Positions 34,001-46,739 of a DNA stretch of 64,000 nucleotides are shown in pieces. A program made the translations under genes and the position numbers. The stretch is from Notospermus geniculatus (Eukaryota > Nemertea > Pilidiophora > Heteronemertea > Lineidae): the NCBI GenBank assembly GCA_002633025.1, contig NMRB01000100.1:303009-367008 (forward strand), in the 5' to 3' direction. Under the pieces are notes generated by a model that was not told the origin of the DNA, searched no databases, and worked only from the letters and a program-made list of their open reading frames with translations. The number at the start of each line of letters is the position of its first letter. Within the stretch, counting starts at the first letter, position 1.

Positions 34001-37000
34001 GTGCATCCGATCACGTTTGGCAGCTGCTGCCGAACTACGCTTTGGACTAGGCATCGTCTGCGTAGGAGATGCATGCAAACTCCTTCTTTTATCTATTTGT
34101 TTGCTAATCCAGGAATGGAAGGGCATCGTGTCATGATGCATGCCTTGGCGACACAGGCAAAGTCACCGTCATATTGAAAAAAATTGAAACGCCAAATCTA
34201 TGGACACCTGAACGTTTGAAAACACAAAACTCTTGCTGGTGTTTTTTGGTAGAAGATATTTCACATCCTGGGCCATCCAGCTTCCTTTTACGTGTACTTT
34301 ACCAACACAATGCCATTGTCACAGACATTGTAAATCTCATCGGTATCGACAAGTGCGTTGCTTTCAGGTCAGAGGTTGGTAACGCCCGTCTCTGAAGGTG
34401 CCTCTTATTCCATCGCTTACATTTTGAAGTCTTAAGATATACACTGTGTGTCTTTAACTTCATCAGGCTAGCGACATCAAGATGATATTTCACCCATAAA
34501 CGTTTATGATAGCGCGCAAGGAGTGTAAAGTACCATGAACAATAGCCTATAGTGATATACCATGTATAACTACATGTATGTTTCACAAAGCAACTGTACG
34601 GAAAAACATTACATGTACCAAAGGATACTGCCATCAAACTGAGATTCGGCGGGCACTTTTTTCATGATATAGGCAACTCATCGATGTGGTTGCTGAAGGT
34701 AACATGAGTACTTCAATAGACCTTTATTCCACTATAGGTGTTACACCTGTCTGATCGACCCCGCAAGGACACGAATCAAAGATGTTCTTCTGGATTTACA
34801 TCCACCAAACTTGATACTCCTTTGAATTTGATGCTTGCTCCCACCTTCGAACTAGATACCAACTTTTGACCCAGTTTTGAGCGACCTTATGGTTTGCCGG
34901 CCGAGATGGAATCAATCCACCACTGACTCCACCCTCTTATTAATTAATTTTTAATTTAATCTTTATTCGTACTAAAGTACAACAGTGCGAGTGTGCAGAA
35001 CATAACAGAACATTATTGGACGTTTGAAAGTAAAAAACGCAAGGGAGACCGTGGGGACGTAGTTCTACCATTTGCTCATGCTGAAATGCCCCCTCCATCA
35101 GCTGAAACTCAGGTGTAACCGTACACTGCCACGCTGCCAGCTTACCGGCCGGCATGTAGCACCATTTAAGGCGAGCAATCGTGCGCAGGTGCTATTTTAG
35201 TACCTCTGCTATACGTTATGATAGCGCTTGAGGTAGACTTGATTCCACCTTTAGGTTTAAGAACCGAACGTACCTTTATCGTACGTAAATGCACTGTTGT
35301 TCACATTGAGCAACGTCGATACCAACTGTCGGAATTTTTAAATACAGTACACCCAACTGTGTTCGTCGTAAAAAGCTGTGCATGCTTCTGATAGAAAAGA
35401 GGTCAGCGTTATCATAAATATCAAAGAGAAGTGGCTTATATGAAATAATGGTAAAAATGTTGCAATAACCATTCGCACCAGGTTCTCAAGGAGCAATTTG
35501 AAGAGTAGGATAGCTATCGGGGAAAATATTTCCTCTCAATATGAGTATTTACGATCTAAGTTGCTGACTTAACTGCTCAGCTTTCACAGATACAGGTACC
35601 GGTAACAAAAGATTTGCTGCTGATTGCAACGCAGAATTCTGGCACTGCGGTTGAGGAAAATGGCCGTCCTTCCGCCGAACGTGCGGTGGTGCCACCTGTT
35701 TCGTGGGCTATGGTAGGCCTACTTCAGACAGCTATCGTATAGCAAACTGTGATCGCTGAAATCGGATAACCTCTTGTGGTGTTCACCGAGTGATTTCCTT
35801 CCCAGTTCAAAAGGAACACTTTCGCCGTGTCTTTACGTTTCTTTATGACAAATTACCAGCTAGGGTGGTTCCCAATCGAAAAAAGGGAAAATCTATGAAT
35901 ATATTCCACCAAATGCTGATATTGACAGGTGATAGCATGTTTATCTGTTGGTAGATCCTTGAGTTTCTTCGCAGTGGTATTAACCAGTTGATTGATGGCA
36001 ACGGTTGTCTGCTACGGGAACTTGATTATTTACCATTGTTCTGAAGGTCAAACCAAGGAGGCCGCAAGAGGTTTCTTACCAGTAATACCTTCACCACATC
36101 GAAGGCCAAGAACAATACTGACTGACATTGGCTTTGCTAATTTACACGCATACATACCAGTACACCATTGGTATCAACGTTTCGAGAACACGGAATCCGC
36201 TTGGACCACAATAATGATGTTTGGTTTTAGAGGTAGTACGTTTAAATGACAGTGGTGGGATACCTCGCAACAATAGGAGCAGTCAGCCGCGCGTTTTGCC
36301 AAAAGATGGCAGCAAAGTTCTACCGGACCAACACACAGGAAAATCCACGTGATTGGTGCTCTATCAAGAATGAATGGTCCGCTATAAGCAATGAATTGGG
36401 CCGTAGTGACATCTATTGGTCAACTCACCGACAGCTCCTATTGATGCCAACTCCTCATGATTTCGATGATTTCTGAACTGTTAATTCGTGTACATATACA
36501 TGTACATGATATACAATGAAATGCCGTGGCGAGTGTAGTGTGTCGACAGATGAATGTATTACACCCATGGATGCATTGTGTAAAACGTCATACAACGTCA
36601 TAAAACGTGTTTACGAAAAGTTGCGGCATCCCGGCTTAAGTACTTTTCATGTTCGACACCGATACCTGTCTTCTTGTGATCCTTTTTTTGCTGTTTCACT
36701 CAACCACCTGTCTCAAGAATCAGCCTCGGCAGACAAGGAATGCCGTATCTTGACAATGATTGAACTGCCTGTCGGATGCAGGGAATGAATGTCACAACCA
36801 GACAATAGTACACCTGAGGAAGGGAGAAACATATGCCATGCAAACGTGAAGAATTTGCAAGGCACGATAAGTTCGCTCTTACTTGCCAAATACCAAAACC
36901 GACATTAAACTTCAAAGGCTGGCCTGCCGAAAAACCACCATTTCAAGATAATCGTTTCGAATGTCCAATAAAAATGATAGGTAGCTTTAGTCACCACTTT

Positions 37001-40000
37001 ATATGTTCCTTGAGGTAAGATACGTGATTTCTCCAAGATTTCATTTTTTAAAAATTTCATTTCTAGTTTTTTTCACACCTAAAATATACGTAGCTTATAT
37101 AGCATTGCACATTACTTGTGTGTGCAGCATTACCGAAACTTCTTCTTTTTGCTGAAGCCATCACACTTATTCTACATTCATACCTGTAAAAGACATGCAT
37201 GCACCTCATGCTTGACGTGTTGCATGCACATCACGAACAACATAGACAGTAGCGGCGTAAAGGTAGAACCTTGGGGAACACGAGATCAGGTGAACTCCCG
37301 GGTCAGTCAGGTAAATCATTCACTATACGAACAGGTGGCCCTGCGAATGGATCATAAAATTCCAATGGAATGAACAGATATGAATGGCCTCCCCCTCACT
37401 GCCATTATAAATTTCTGGCACGTTTCTTTCACGTATGCCGTCAACATAGAATTTTCGCAAAGCCCTCGAAACGCAAATGCGAACGTTCCTTTTGTTCGAT
37501 GCTCTCTTTTTGGTGACATCGAACAATGGGTTTGGCGTTCGCGTTGGCGTTAGTATAGAGTTTTCGCAAAGCCCCCGAAACGCCAACGCTAAAGTCTATC
37601 CTTTTGTTCGGTGCACTCTTCGTGACATCGAACAATGGGTTTGGCGTTCGCGTTGGCGTTTCGGGGGTTTTGCGAAAACTCCCTAATATTAACGACGTCA
37701 GACACATACCGTGGCCGAGGCAGGTAGTAGATTTACTTCATAGAGCACTGGTCATTACTGTTCGGCCTGCAAGCTCATTTGCCTCACTTGATTATAGCAA
37801 GATGAGATTCGGGAACCCCCACGCACTGTACCCGTGCCAATGTGATTAATTAGGTCACTGGCGGTGGTTGCCCACCTCCATCATTACGAAGTTTTCCGAC
37901 GCAGGTGAGTTGTTCAACAGTTTTAAATAAACAAGACCTGATGATGTTCTACAATTGGACAGGTAAGTTTTTAATCTGGAGAAAAAGTGCCGAAGATAAG
38001 AACACAGAATAGAAAGGCAATGTGCATTCCTTCTGAAGAGAGGAAAGAANTCCCTGCTTTGTGTTCTGGGATGGGTCGGTGAGGTTGGAACGTCTGTGCT
38101 GGAGGTTGAGGCATGTTTGGATAGGGCGTGAGAAATTTTTCTGACGTGCATGTTGGAGCTATCGATGAGGTTCTAGTCCTGGGTTGGTGTCAGAGCCGCC
38201 TTGTTTGGAATACACACACTGTGGGTGTATTCAGGCATGTGTTACATGTACGTGGTGTTGTCTACAATTAGCCGGCTGGTTCGTTCTCGGTGATCGTACT
38301 TTGGTTAATTGAACAAGGTGTCGGCTTTGCAGGTTGTTGTTTTTTTTCGGCTATTGTTTATTGGTGTTCATGGGGCTTATCTTGTGGATGCTTTACGTAA
38401 CTGGTCAAGCACTAGTAGTTATAGGGTAGGACCCTGCGGGGTCGACTTGTTTGGTCTATAGTGTCCTGAAGTAGTGGTCTATTTTGGTTTCGCCTTCGGT
38501 CTGATCTTTCTCTCCTGTTCTACGGGGTCACACTGAGCCCCAGTGGGCGGGGGAGGGGGATTCTGCCCTGGCGCTTGTTCGCTTTGGTGGCCTTCTTGAT
38601 TCTAATTTTTGAGACTGGGTTTTCAGAACTCAGGAATGGGAGTTTAACGCGGTTTCGATCCATTTAGAGTGGTCACGGAAGGGAGGTCACCGGGGCGAAT
38701 CGAGTGTCGGGGTGGGATCTCTCTCCCACGTCCGCTGGTTTCATGCGTGATGATGCCTATGTTGATATTGTATTTCCTCGGCTTGTCGATGGCAGAAATG
38801 AAATACTAGTGTTTGTGTTTGAGGATTCCATTTTCTATTTGGAGTTAGTGTTGGGGATGAGGTTGGGAGGAACTCCGCATAGAAAATACTGTCTTGATAC
38901 GCGTTGAGTGCGCCTTCAGATGGGAGGTTTGGAAGTGCCCTGGCCAGGAAGTGTGTGCAGATCGGCAACATTCCCCAATCTTAATTATCAGCATGACATG
39001 CACATGATGGCGCACCACTTGGAATCTTTATTTCCTAAGTGGTGTGACGTCATGTGCTGGCGGACTGATCCTATATATTGAATTCATTCTGGTTTGGAAC
39101 TCGCCGAGGACCGGTAAGGAGGGGAGATGGAGTGATGAGTCGGGCTCCAGGAGGAGGGGTCAGCTGACGGATTCTTTTATCTCTCCCCACCCTCCCACCC
39201 AGATAGTACCCGGTCTGTGGTGCACATCGCTGTATGTCGTGTTGTTGCGATCGGCAACATTCCCCAATCTTAATTATCAGCATGACATGCACATGATGGC
39301 GCACCACTTGGAATCTTTATATTGTCAAAATGGCAAAAGGAAGGTACATTTTGTACCTTCCTGCAGGTGACCAAAATCTGTAGAAGTGCAAGACCAATTG
39401 CCTACATGCAGTCTTGTGGTATACAATCTAACCATACAATTTCGTATACAACTTAAGGAGACTGACGCAACTGCTGAATCTCTCATACCATTGTCACTTG
39501 TATCTTTTTTTCAGAGAATCTGCGCCAACTTCGATTACATGTAGGCCTACAATTGTATATGCAAGGTTCTAATGGCTGACTCGTATGTCTGCGTCCGTAA
39601 ACGAGAACTTGTCGGTATATACAAAAATAACAACATATCAAATATCGGATATATTCAAATATCAATGCCAACACCAATAGTACTGAGATCCTAACTGTGT
39701 GAATTTCTGGAATGCGTTTAATGCTCCTTCGTCTAGGCTACTTGGCTGACTTACAGCATGAAACCATCAACCAGACAAGCTAACCTGCAGGAATAGCTCG
39801 ACCCATTCGACAAGCAACAAAATGGCGCTGTCGATGTCGCAGTGCCTCTCACTGGATCGACTTATCACATTTTCCCCTTTTCCTTCTATGGTATCGTGCA
39901 CAAAATCAACGATTGGCGTGATCAAGACTTGTTAACTTATCCATTACCGGTACTCATCAATGCTAACCTCATACCTGGCCCGAATTATAACCAATCCGCC

Positions 40001-42053
40001 AGAACACTCAAAGGCAAAGATCTGAAGAAAGATATCTTTTGAGTTACCAGTACGTTACTCAAATCTGAAATGCATACTACATACATGTAGTTTAATGATT
40101 AAAAATATGCTTTGGCAAAACCAAAGTAACGTTTTGTTGAAGATACATGTAATTGATAATCAAACATATTTTAGGGTATGTGTATGGATTATTAAGTAGG
40201 CCTACATTTTATATGTGTAGGCCTACTGGAGTGCCATGTCAGTGTTTGTCGGTGCAAGGCCCAACACATAATGTACGCATGCTCAGCAGTGGATTGAGCA
40301 TCACGATAATGTACACATGCTCAGCAGTGCAATTGGGCGTATACAAGACAGCGACACCTGTCGGGAAAATCAATGAGTCGCTTTTAGTGCCCGCTTGTTC
40401 AATAAACAACTGTGAACCTTTGCAAATGGTTCAGATGCATGATTCAGCGGCCAGTTTGCCACACCTTGTGAGCAACATAAACGAACGCATCTTGTTCATG
40501 TCTGCAGGAACATTCCCTCCATCGGCAGATACAGTCTGTGCCAAAAGATGTCTATCATCTGCACCTTCTATGAACTTGTGCTGAATGATGCCAGGTAGGT
40601 CGTACCCCATCCTTCTACAAGTTCACGACCGGCTACCACCCAAACTGTCAAAGGTTACCAAAAGAGCACTTCCTTCATCGTTCTTCCCTTTATACCTTAC
40701 GTCCATCGACATCACCCAAAAAAAACCATTCTGGTAAAATTCCATTGCAATATAGGGCTACATCATCATTCAGTACAAATGATGAAGACGCATTTAGCAA
40801 TGAAAGTTTCCACATCACAGTATCCTCTCACAGTTTCCAGACTAAAAAGATGTAATTCCGTACGTCAAGATGCAAGAAAAACCTCTCTTCATGGCTTCCT
40901 TTAAAAGTTTCAAGGACCAACATCAAACAAGCAAATGTTACCCCATGAGCCTAAGTCTTTGGTGAACCAATTTCAAACAAAAGACAACTCCTTCAAAAGA
41001 AACCAGAAGTCAACAAAAAGTGTCGATGGAGGCGTCAAATCAATAACCTGTTTTTTACCATTTAGCAAGGTAGGCCTACGTACCACAGAACAACGCTTGC
41101 TACTCAACATTTCATGTGGGAGCCTACTTAAGTGAAACCGATACTGGATCCTGTTGTCTGAAAGGTGTCTCAAGGAGTTTGACCTCCAACTGGGCTGAAG
41201 GTCACCAATTTGTTCATTGACGTTACTAATTTTAAGAGAATTTCATAGACAGCGTGTGAAATGGTAATGGACGATAACTCAAAAACCCATCAAAAACCTT
41301 CTTTGGCAGTTATGACGTCAGCAAACACCAAACTGGGTTTATACGTAGATTTCGTTGTAAAAGGCACCGACGAAACTTTGAGTTGTTGCAAATAGCGCTC
41401 AGGAATTTCATTACACAGCAAAGTGCCAAACCCACTTCATCTAAACTCATCATCTGAATGACAAACATAGTCCAACAAAGAACTTCGAAAATAAACCTCT
41501 TTGAGGGACGAAAAATAACTCTTGAAAAAGACGACAATTTGCGGCTAAAGATAGCTCTTTGTCAAAAGATGGAATTCAGTGACCACCCGTGTGAGAGGGG
41601 CAGCAAAAGGAGCATGAGCTGTCTGTATATGATTAAGAGCAGCAGACGAAAAAAAACAAGTTGAAAGATTGAACGTCTACACAGACACGTCAGTTTTTGG
41701 CTGTCTACTACGTTTCAAAGAAAACCAACTGGTAAAAGCCAAAATATGATTTTCTCTGCATGATACGGTTAAGGTGTCTAAACCGAGACAGGAAGACAAA
41801 ATGGCGTGATACCGTTAGCCAACGTTACAATGACAATTTTGTGACACTGGGTCCGTGAATGGTTCAATATGAAATGTAAGGAAGTCACATACATGTATGT
41901 GAGCGTCAGCAATGTACTAGTATCCGTTATCCAAGTTTCTTTAGTCTAAAAGTAAGGAATATTTTCTCTCTAAAAATAATTGGTAAATTTGAAAAATCTC
42001 AGAAATATTGCAAATGTCCTACCTTCAAGTTCATCCTGTGGTAGATTTGCCAT
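31039..42053 (-). CDS. Essential (alkali) myosin light chain, 5 exons
   Basis: Minus-strand exons in order: 42053-42023, 32515-32369, 32041-31874, 31587-31501, 31079-31039. Total 474 nt, 157 aa, typical for the family. All four junctions are phase 1 with GT-AG borders. The protein has four EF-hand-like units. The first carries [12 protein letters not shown] (residues 16-27); this loop in molluscan essential chains (Asp at 20, 23, 26 here) forms the regulatory Ca2+ site together with the heavy and regulatory chains, and all those acidic residues are kept. The third unit has [20 protein letters not shown] (90-109), and the end is [16 protein letters not shown]. It binds the first IQ motif of the myosin lever arm in muscle or cytoplasmic myosin II. 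The start has A at -3. Intron 1 is 9.5 kb. Confidence 0.95.
31501..31587 (-). CDS. Myosin ELC exon 4
   Basis: Acceptor TTTTTTTCCATAG, donor GAAA|GTAAGT. Encodes [20 protein letters not shown] then DLEGNVNFE: the fourth EF-hand-like unit, with an E-D-x-E-G-N-V loop that lacks the full set of Ca2+ ligands, as usual for these chains. Confidence 0.95.
31874..32041 (-). CDS. Myosin ELC exon 3
   Basis: Acceptor CTCTTTCAG, donor CACTAG|GTAGGT. Encodes [20 protein letters not shown], then [20 protein letters not shown] and [13 protein letters not shown], that is the interdomain linker and third EF-hand. Confidence 0.95.
32369..32515 (-). CDS. Myosin ELC exon 2
   Basis: Acceptor TTTCTCTTTACAG, donor AAGCAAG|GTATGA. 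Encodes [20 protein letters not shown] then [20 protein letters not shown] and KNGGCKKQ, the first EF-hand and second helix pair. The antisense N-terminal part of the open frame beyond 32515 is intron. Confidence 0.95.
33233..33781 (+). other. Unrecognised plus-strand frame of 182 codons
   Basis: Longest uninterrupted plus-strand frame outside the assembled genes, antisense in the light chain intron. The composition is mixed and no motif is known to me; a second frame over 33310-33450 ([20 protein letters not shown]) looks equally protein-like. A TTTTTTTTCAG at 33300-33309 could be an acceptor. Not strong enough to call a gene. Confidence 0.15.
36271..36443. mobile_element. MITE family K, copy 3 (inverted, most complete)
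   Basis: Shows both ends: CAATAGGAGCAGTC and GACAGCTCCTATTG, a 14-bp inverted repeat with one mismatch. The interior is the complement of copies 1 and 2 (AAGATGGCAGCAAAGTTCTA; GTGACATCTATTGGTCAACT). Confidence 0.85.
37448..37551. mobile_element. MITE family A, copy 3 (truncated)
   Basis: Left end ATTTTCGCAAAGCCCTCGAA, core TTTTGTTCGATGC and GACATCGAACAATGGGTTTG, ending at GTTCGCGTTGGCGTT before the right terminal 20 bases. Lies five bases from copy 4 in the same orientation. Confidence 0.85.
37557..37684. mobile_element. MITE family A, copy 4
   Basis: A full element with both termini, ending GCGAAAACTCCCT followed by AATATT. With copy 3 it forms a head-to-tail tandem, which suggests unequal exchange or insertion of one copy into the end of another. 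Confidence 0.88.
38961..39320. repeat. 71-bp exact direct repeats with an internal inverted copy
   Basis: ATCGGCAACATTCCCCAATC begins both copies (38961-39031 and 39250-39320), identical over 71 bp. Between them, TTCCTAAGTGGTGTGACGTC (39032 on) is an inverted, diverged version of the repeat's GATGGCGCACCACTTGGAA portion. The enclosing G/T-rich stretch from about 38050 may be the end region of a retroelement, but I see no reverse transcriptase or recombinase frame. Confidence 0.75.
42023..42053 (-). CDS. Myosin ELC exon 1
   Basis: Encodes [10 protein letters not shown] plus the first base of Glu11, then the donor [16 protein letters not shown] followed by [14 protein letters not shown] is the usual essential light chain N-terminus without an alkali-1 type Pro/Ala extension. 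The phase agrees with exon 2. Confidence 0.88.
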
Positions 42054-42235
42054 TTTCCTAAAGTATTAATCCTACGTTCTTCAAAAACCCACGGAGCGTT
42101 CCCCGACACCAGTTTGCTGTCTCCTTTGGGTGAATTTGCTGACCAAGCAGGAGGCTGTCCACTTCGACTTAAAGGCAGGAACCGAGCAAAGGTATAGGTC
42201 GAAGTCAGCAACTCTTGGTTGCAGGTTGGTCGAGC

Positions 42236-42243
42236 CTATTTAA
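42236..42243 (-). promoter_or_regulatory. Possible TATA-like element of the myosin ELC promoter
   Basis: TTAAATAG on the minus strand, about 185 bases upstream of the start codon. It is the only AT-rich box in a sensible place; no initiator or clear MEF2 or CArG site could be confirmed. Confidence 0.2.
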
Positions 42244-43573
42244 CTTAGGGGTGTCGGATTGGACTTGCTCTCTCTTTTGCCTGCGACTTCTTTTGATTTA
42301 CTTAGTCCTGCTCTGCAACGGCCAACGTAATGTCGATATTATCGGTGTTCTGTTTTATTACTACCAACAAAGATATTTCAGACGGAATTTCGCCTGCAAG
42401 TTACACATTACTTTATGACCACACCTGTTGGGAAATGAACCATTCTCAGGTAGTTTCTCCTGTGGCCTGCAGGGAGCGCACAATCTTTCCATATCATCCG
42501 TTTTTTCACTAATTATGGATTTATGTCTACACGTTCATCCCTAGCATGCATCCTAGGCCCGCATTCCTTGAATATGATGCTTAGCAGGCTATTTTATAAA
42601 GGTTTTTGGGTTCACACTAATGTTGTACCCTATTAGTCTGATAGAGTTCTGTATTCTACCACTCTTTGGCCTATGGACAGAGAAAACTGTTGTTTTCACT
42701 TTTATGCTCTCCCACGATATAAAGATACTCGAATTCAGATTCAAATTTCCGAACGAGTGATCATATGACGTGTTTTCACAGCTGAAGATCAGTCAGCATT
42801 ATTCAAGGCTCAGTCCACACCTAATTAATATGTAGATTCGCATTGTCCTCAGCGGACCAATGGCGTGCAGACTACGACATGCTTGTCGAGCACCAGGTCT
42901 CGGGATATAATCCAATGTTGTCGATTTCTCCCTTTGTAATAAATGGGTTGGAAATGATACATGTAGTCAACAATATGGACATGGGTGTCAAAGAGCGTCA
43001 GGCATGACTGCCTATCGCCTGTAAGCCTTTCGGTTTTATCTTTGGTCTTGGACATGACCAATTCAGTAGGCATTCGTGCTTCACTTTTATGAACTGACTC
43101 CACCGATGTGGAGCTCGGTATATAACATCTTTTGGCCAGAAATATGAGCACCCACATCATCCATACACCTGCAAACCGTACCAGTCACGGATGAATCATG
43201 TTTTCCCCCAAACGATCCGTTGTTTACTATACTTTACAAACTTCTGTAGATCCGACCCACAGAGAGTTGTTCATTCAGTACGGACTTGAATATTTTCTTA
43301 ACTGGCCATTTGATGATAACCATACATCTTATGTGCAGTTTGGTATCTGCATGTTGTATATACATGCATGCCATAAGATTCAGATTCCATCAGATTCTCG
43401 GATGTGAGTGATCTTAGCACGATTGGCAACAACTTTACCAATGTGCAGTGAGGGCCATGAAGGCCAATAGATTAATGGACTATATATATACTTTCCATTT
43501 CGGCAAGGCCTGATATAAGATACCAACATATGCACTTTATCAGTGTCTCTGTACATGTAACAATTCCTTAACG

Positions 43574-44671
43574 AAACACTCGGTTGACAACAATGGAAGT
43601 CAATTCGAGATGGGAGTGCGTTGGTATAATTTGAGCACACCTCAAGTTCCCAAACTTTAACTTTCGAAGGGTAGGCAACTGTGAGAGTTCTTTCCCAATA
43701 GGGCAAGCGGCCAAAGCATTCATGTTCCACGATATAACGGTGTGGGATAGTTAGCCAGGCAGCATAGTTAACAAGTACACTCAGACACATTCACCGCACC
43801 CCCTCAGCCGTACATGAGAATGAACACACGTAAAATTGAATAAAGTAATTTTCCGCCATGTGTACTGAGAAAGCTTTCAGTTGAGCCCTGTTGTTCAATC
43901 CGCAGGTAGTCAAGCTTCTTGAGAGAACTGCTGTCTTGAATTATCTCACCTTTCAGTTGGGGTGAAAGAAGATACATACATGGCATCTCAATATATGTAC
44001 ATTTCATCCTCACTAGAGTAGAAATTCTACAGTCAATTTACACTTAGTTGTACATTCTTAGTAAAAGAACCATTCTTTCTTAACATTTTTTCATCAAGTT
44101 GAATCATATTTTGCGTTTCACCGCCTCATTTTCAAGAAGCATTTTTCAACGTCATGCAAGCACATTGTACATGTACAAGTGTAAACATATAGGGCCGATT
44201 TCACAAAGGGTGTTTAAGACTTAGATGCCTGTAACTTCGTCAAATGCATGGTGGAAGTGCGTGCATTTAGTGAAGTTACCCGCGTCTAAGTCTTAAACAC
44301 CCTTTGTGAAATCGGCCCATATGGTTTATCAGAGCTTGACCAATTAGATCATTTTCGAGACACATTTCGGCGTCAACAATGAGACTGTAACATCAACTAC
44401 TAGTTATTTCGTGCAATTTCTTCATCACCTTATAGTACCAAAACCTCTCGGTTTTGGACCAAGGGTAATTTTTGGCAGAAGAAACAAATGCACTGTAGGT
44501 GTGAACTTGCAGTGTGGTTAGCTGCTGCAAAATAGCACAGCTCACCATTTCAGGATAAACAACAGTAAACAAATGTCGACGTTGCCCAAAGCACATCTGC
44601 AATACTTCTTGATAGGCCTGCATTTTCCAAAATTTCGAGGCAGAAAAACGAACTCTGACAAAATGTGCCAA
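43574..44671 (-). pseudogene. Leucine-rich-repeat coding remnant
   Basis: Three minus-strand frames in consistent order carry LRR-like spacing: 44671-44393 with LQQLTTLQVHTYSAF; 44013-43804 with SSLKKLDYLRIEQQG; and about 43745-43574 with LSQLPTLRKLKFGNLRC. They lie in different frames, each is stopped within 100 codons, and the MITE at 44192 separates the first from the second. I see no P-loop or NACHT motif. Minus-strand frames at 44769-46709 could be earlier parts but are not recognisable. An NLR-type or other LRR receptor is a guess; intact small exons with missed junctions are the alternative. Confidence 0.3.
44192..44318. mobile_element. MITE family B, copy 2
   Basis: 127 bp, ends GGGCCGATTTCACAAAGGGT and its complement, inner AAGACTTAGATGCCTGTAAC. 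Matches copy 1 at 28304 in reverse arrangement. Splits the LRR-like remnant. Confidence 0.9.
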
Positions 44672-45196
44672 AATTATCCAGTTTCTGGGCTGATGTCCAG
44701 TTCGAGAGTGAACTCTTCATTTTATTTTACTGATTTTCTTTTTTTAAATTATTCATTGGTGCATTTACTTACGGCGCTCGAAGGTCAAGGCCGTGAGTGA
44801 TCTTCCACAATATACCTGTAAAATGCGATCCTCCGCTACACAAGCAAAGCTCTATCATGTAAGCAAGAAGGAATTTGACCGGTGCTTGCAGAAAATTACT
44901 GGCTGTTCGAAAATTCAACGGTATAGTGCAGAAGAGTCTTACTAATTGCTTTTCCTTGATGTTGTTTAAGTGCATTTTGTACCAAGGTAGATGTTCAAAG
45001 CAAACACCGTTCCTAGAATTCAACTGATTTCAGCTGCTGCTAGCTGATTAATTTGTTAACCAACTACTTATTTCATTACGGTATCATTTGACCATTCAGC
45101 AGAAGAAAAAATGGCTTTTTGCTCAAAAAGGGTGTGGTACCTACATGTACGTACAAGCACCCTCTCGGATTCCCGAGCAAAAATATGACGCACAAT

Positions 45197-45309
45197 AGAG
45201 AGTTTTCGCAATCGCCCGGATACACCTACATTTACATGTAGGTTACGATTTTCTATTGTCTGACTCTACCCGAACAATAGAGAAGCGCCGTCGTTGGCGA
45301 AAATTCACT
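45197..45309. mobile_element. Possible diverged relative of MITE family A
   Basis: Begins AGAGAGTTTTCGCAATCGCC and ends CGTTGGCGAAAATTCACT; the interior is different, with GAACAATAG and a TACATTTACATGTAGG palindrome. Resemblance is limited to the terminal bases. Confidence 0.4.
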
Positions 45310-46739
45310 AGTCGACTGTGACGCAACTGTTTGCAGTGAAAGCAATATTTTCATAGTCAGAGAAATTCTTTCAAATATCTAGAAAGAAGAAATGTAGGTA
45401 CCATTAACACCATTCCCCATGTACCTAGATGTACAGACAATGGGTGAGGTCAAATCTCATAGTTAACGTTGACACCAAGATTACCCGAGGGTAACCATGA
45501 AAAAATAGTTAACTTGAACCCCTAACTCAACTTCATTCCCAGAGAAGTTTCAGGCACCGAGCTTGCGGTGCGATGATTGAATTTACACCAGTGAAGTCTT
45601 CTGTTCCTGGCCAAGGTTATTACAGACAGGTTCAATGGTCTTTCATTGTTCATCAGCGCTTGTGTCTGAAGTTGTTCCATTTTCTAGGTACATGTAGGCT
45701 GCCCATCATATAGCCCCAGATCCGTTGCAACGTCTGAACTATGGTGAGAAAAGGGCCATCACAAGTTCAGCTTTTACGTGTACATGTATAGCCCGTTGGC
45801 TGGCGCACCAAGTTCAACACAAGAACATGCGCACTTAGTCATGACGTCACACAACTGTTTAAGTGTGAACCCCAGCGATATTTCCCCGATCTGAAAGATG
45901 TCAGCAATCTTTCTTACCATCGAGGCGATTGGGTGCCTCATTTTTGCACGTTTTTGTTCAAAGTATTCAAAGGTCGGCAAATAGAAGCGCAAATTGAAAC
46001 CTAAAATATTGGAGGAATTATCTCCGGTCGGAATAGACGACTAAAAAATTTGAGTTGGCCAAACAAATCTCTCAGCTGATAAGCCCTAAACAAACCTTTG
46101 TTTTACAAATCACTGTCAATTTCATCCGGGCTCACTAACCCATGTTTCAACTTGTTTACCAGTAAACTAAGAACACCTGTACCGAAATATACCTTCGCAG
46201 ACGTCATCTGAGCAAGGCGAGATGCTTTTACCAACGTGAAAAAATGGTTGTAACCTTCACGAATAAACATTGCTTTTACAAAGCAATTGGAAATAACCTC
46301 AAATGCTAGTGTTACATAAAAGCCAATGGTAGAATTGAAATGAGGCACAGAACTGAACCGTATGACCTGTAAAAGATTTGGCGAAGATTGATTCTGCCAT
46401 TACCAGAAGCCAACGCCGTACTGTTAAGAGCCGACAAAAACTATCTCAAGCCGAATGATTTTGGAAAACAACCGATCACACAACACCTCGTCCGAGGGTG
46501 CGGACTATTCTAATTCCATGTTGTGCTGAATGGGAAGGGACACTCCAAAAATTACGGATGGATGTCCCCCGGTTGTACAATACTAGATCATCAACCCTTA
46601 AAAATATCGGTCCGATCTCTCTCAATGAGGATATATTTTCCTTCATCACCGACTTCATCTCCACATCTGCTTCATGATAAGGGTCACTCCCACACATTAC
46701 CTTACACATTCTTTGGCCATGCCATCACACTTACCTGAG

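Larger units (their letters stand above)
32516..42022 (-). other. Intron 1 of the myosin light chain gene (9.5 kb)
   Basis: Holds MITEs at 36271, 37448 and 37557, a repeat pair at 38961/39250, and an unrecognised plus-strand frame at 33233-33781 (182 codons, preceded by TTTTTTTTCAGG). A homopolymer of ten G lies near 32705. Muscle light chain genes often carry control elements in intron 1, but none can be identified here. Confidence 0.75.

Noticed and set aside
40153-40584. Plus-strand frame of 143 codons
   Set aside because: It crosses TAGGCCTAC repeats and a short CATGCTCAGCAGTG direct repeat; composition is Ser/Cys/Thr-rich without motif; likely chance.
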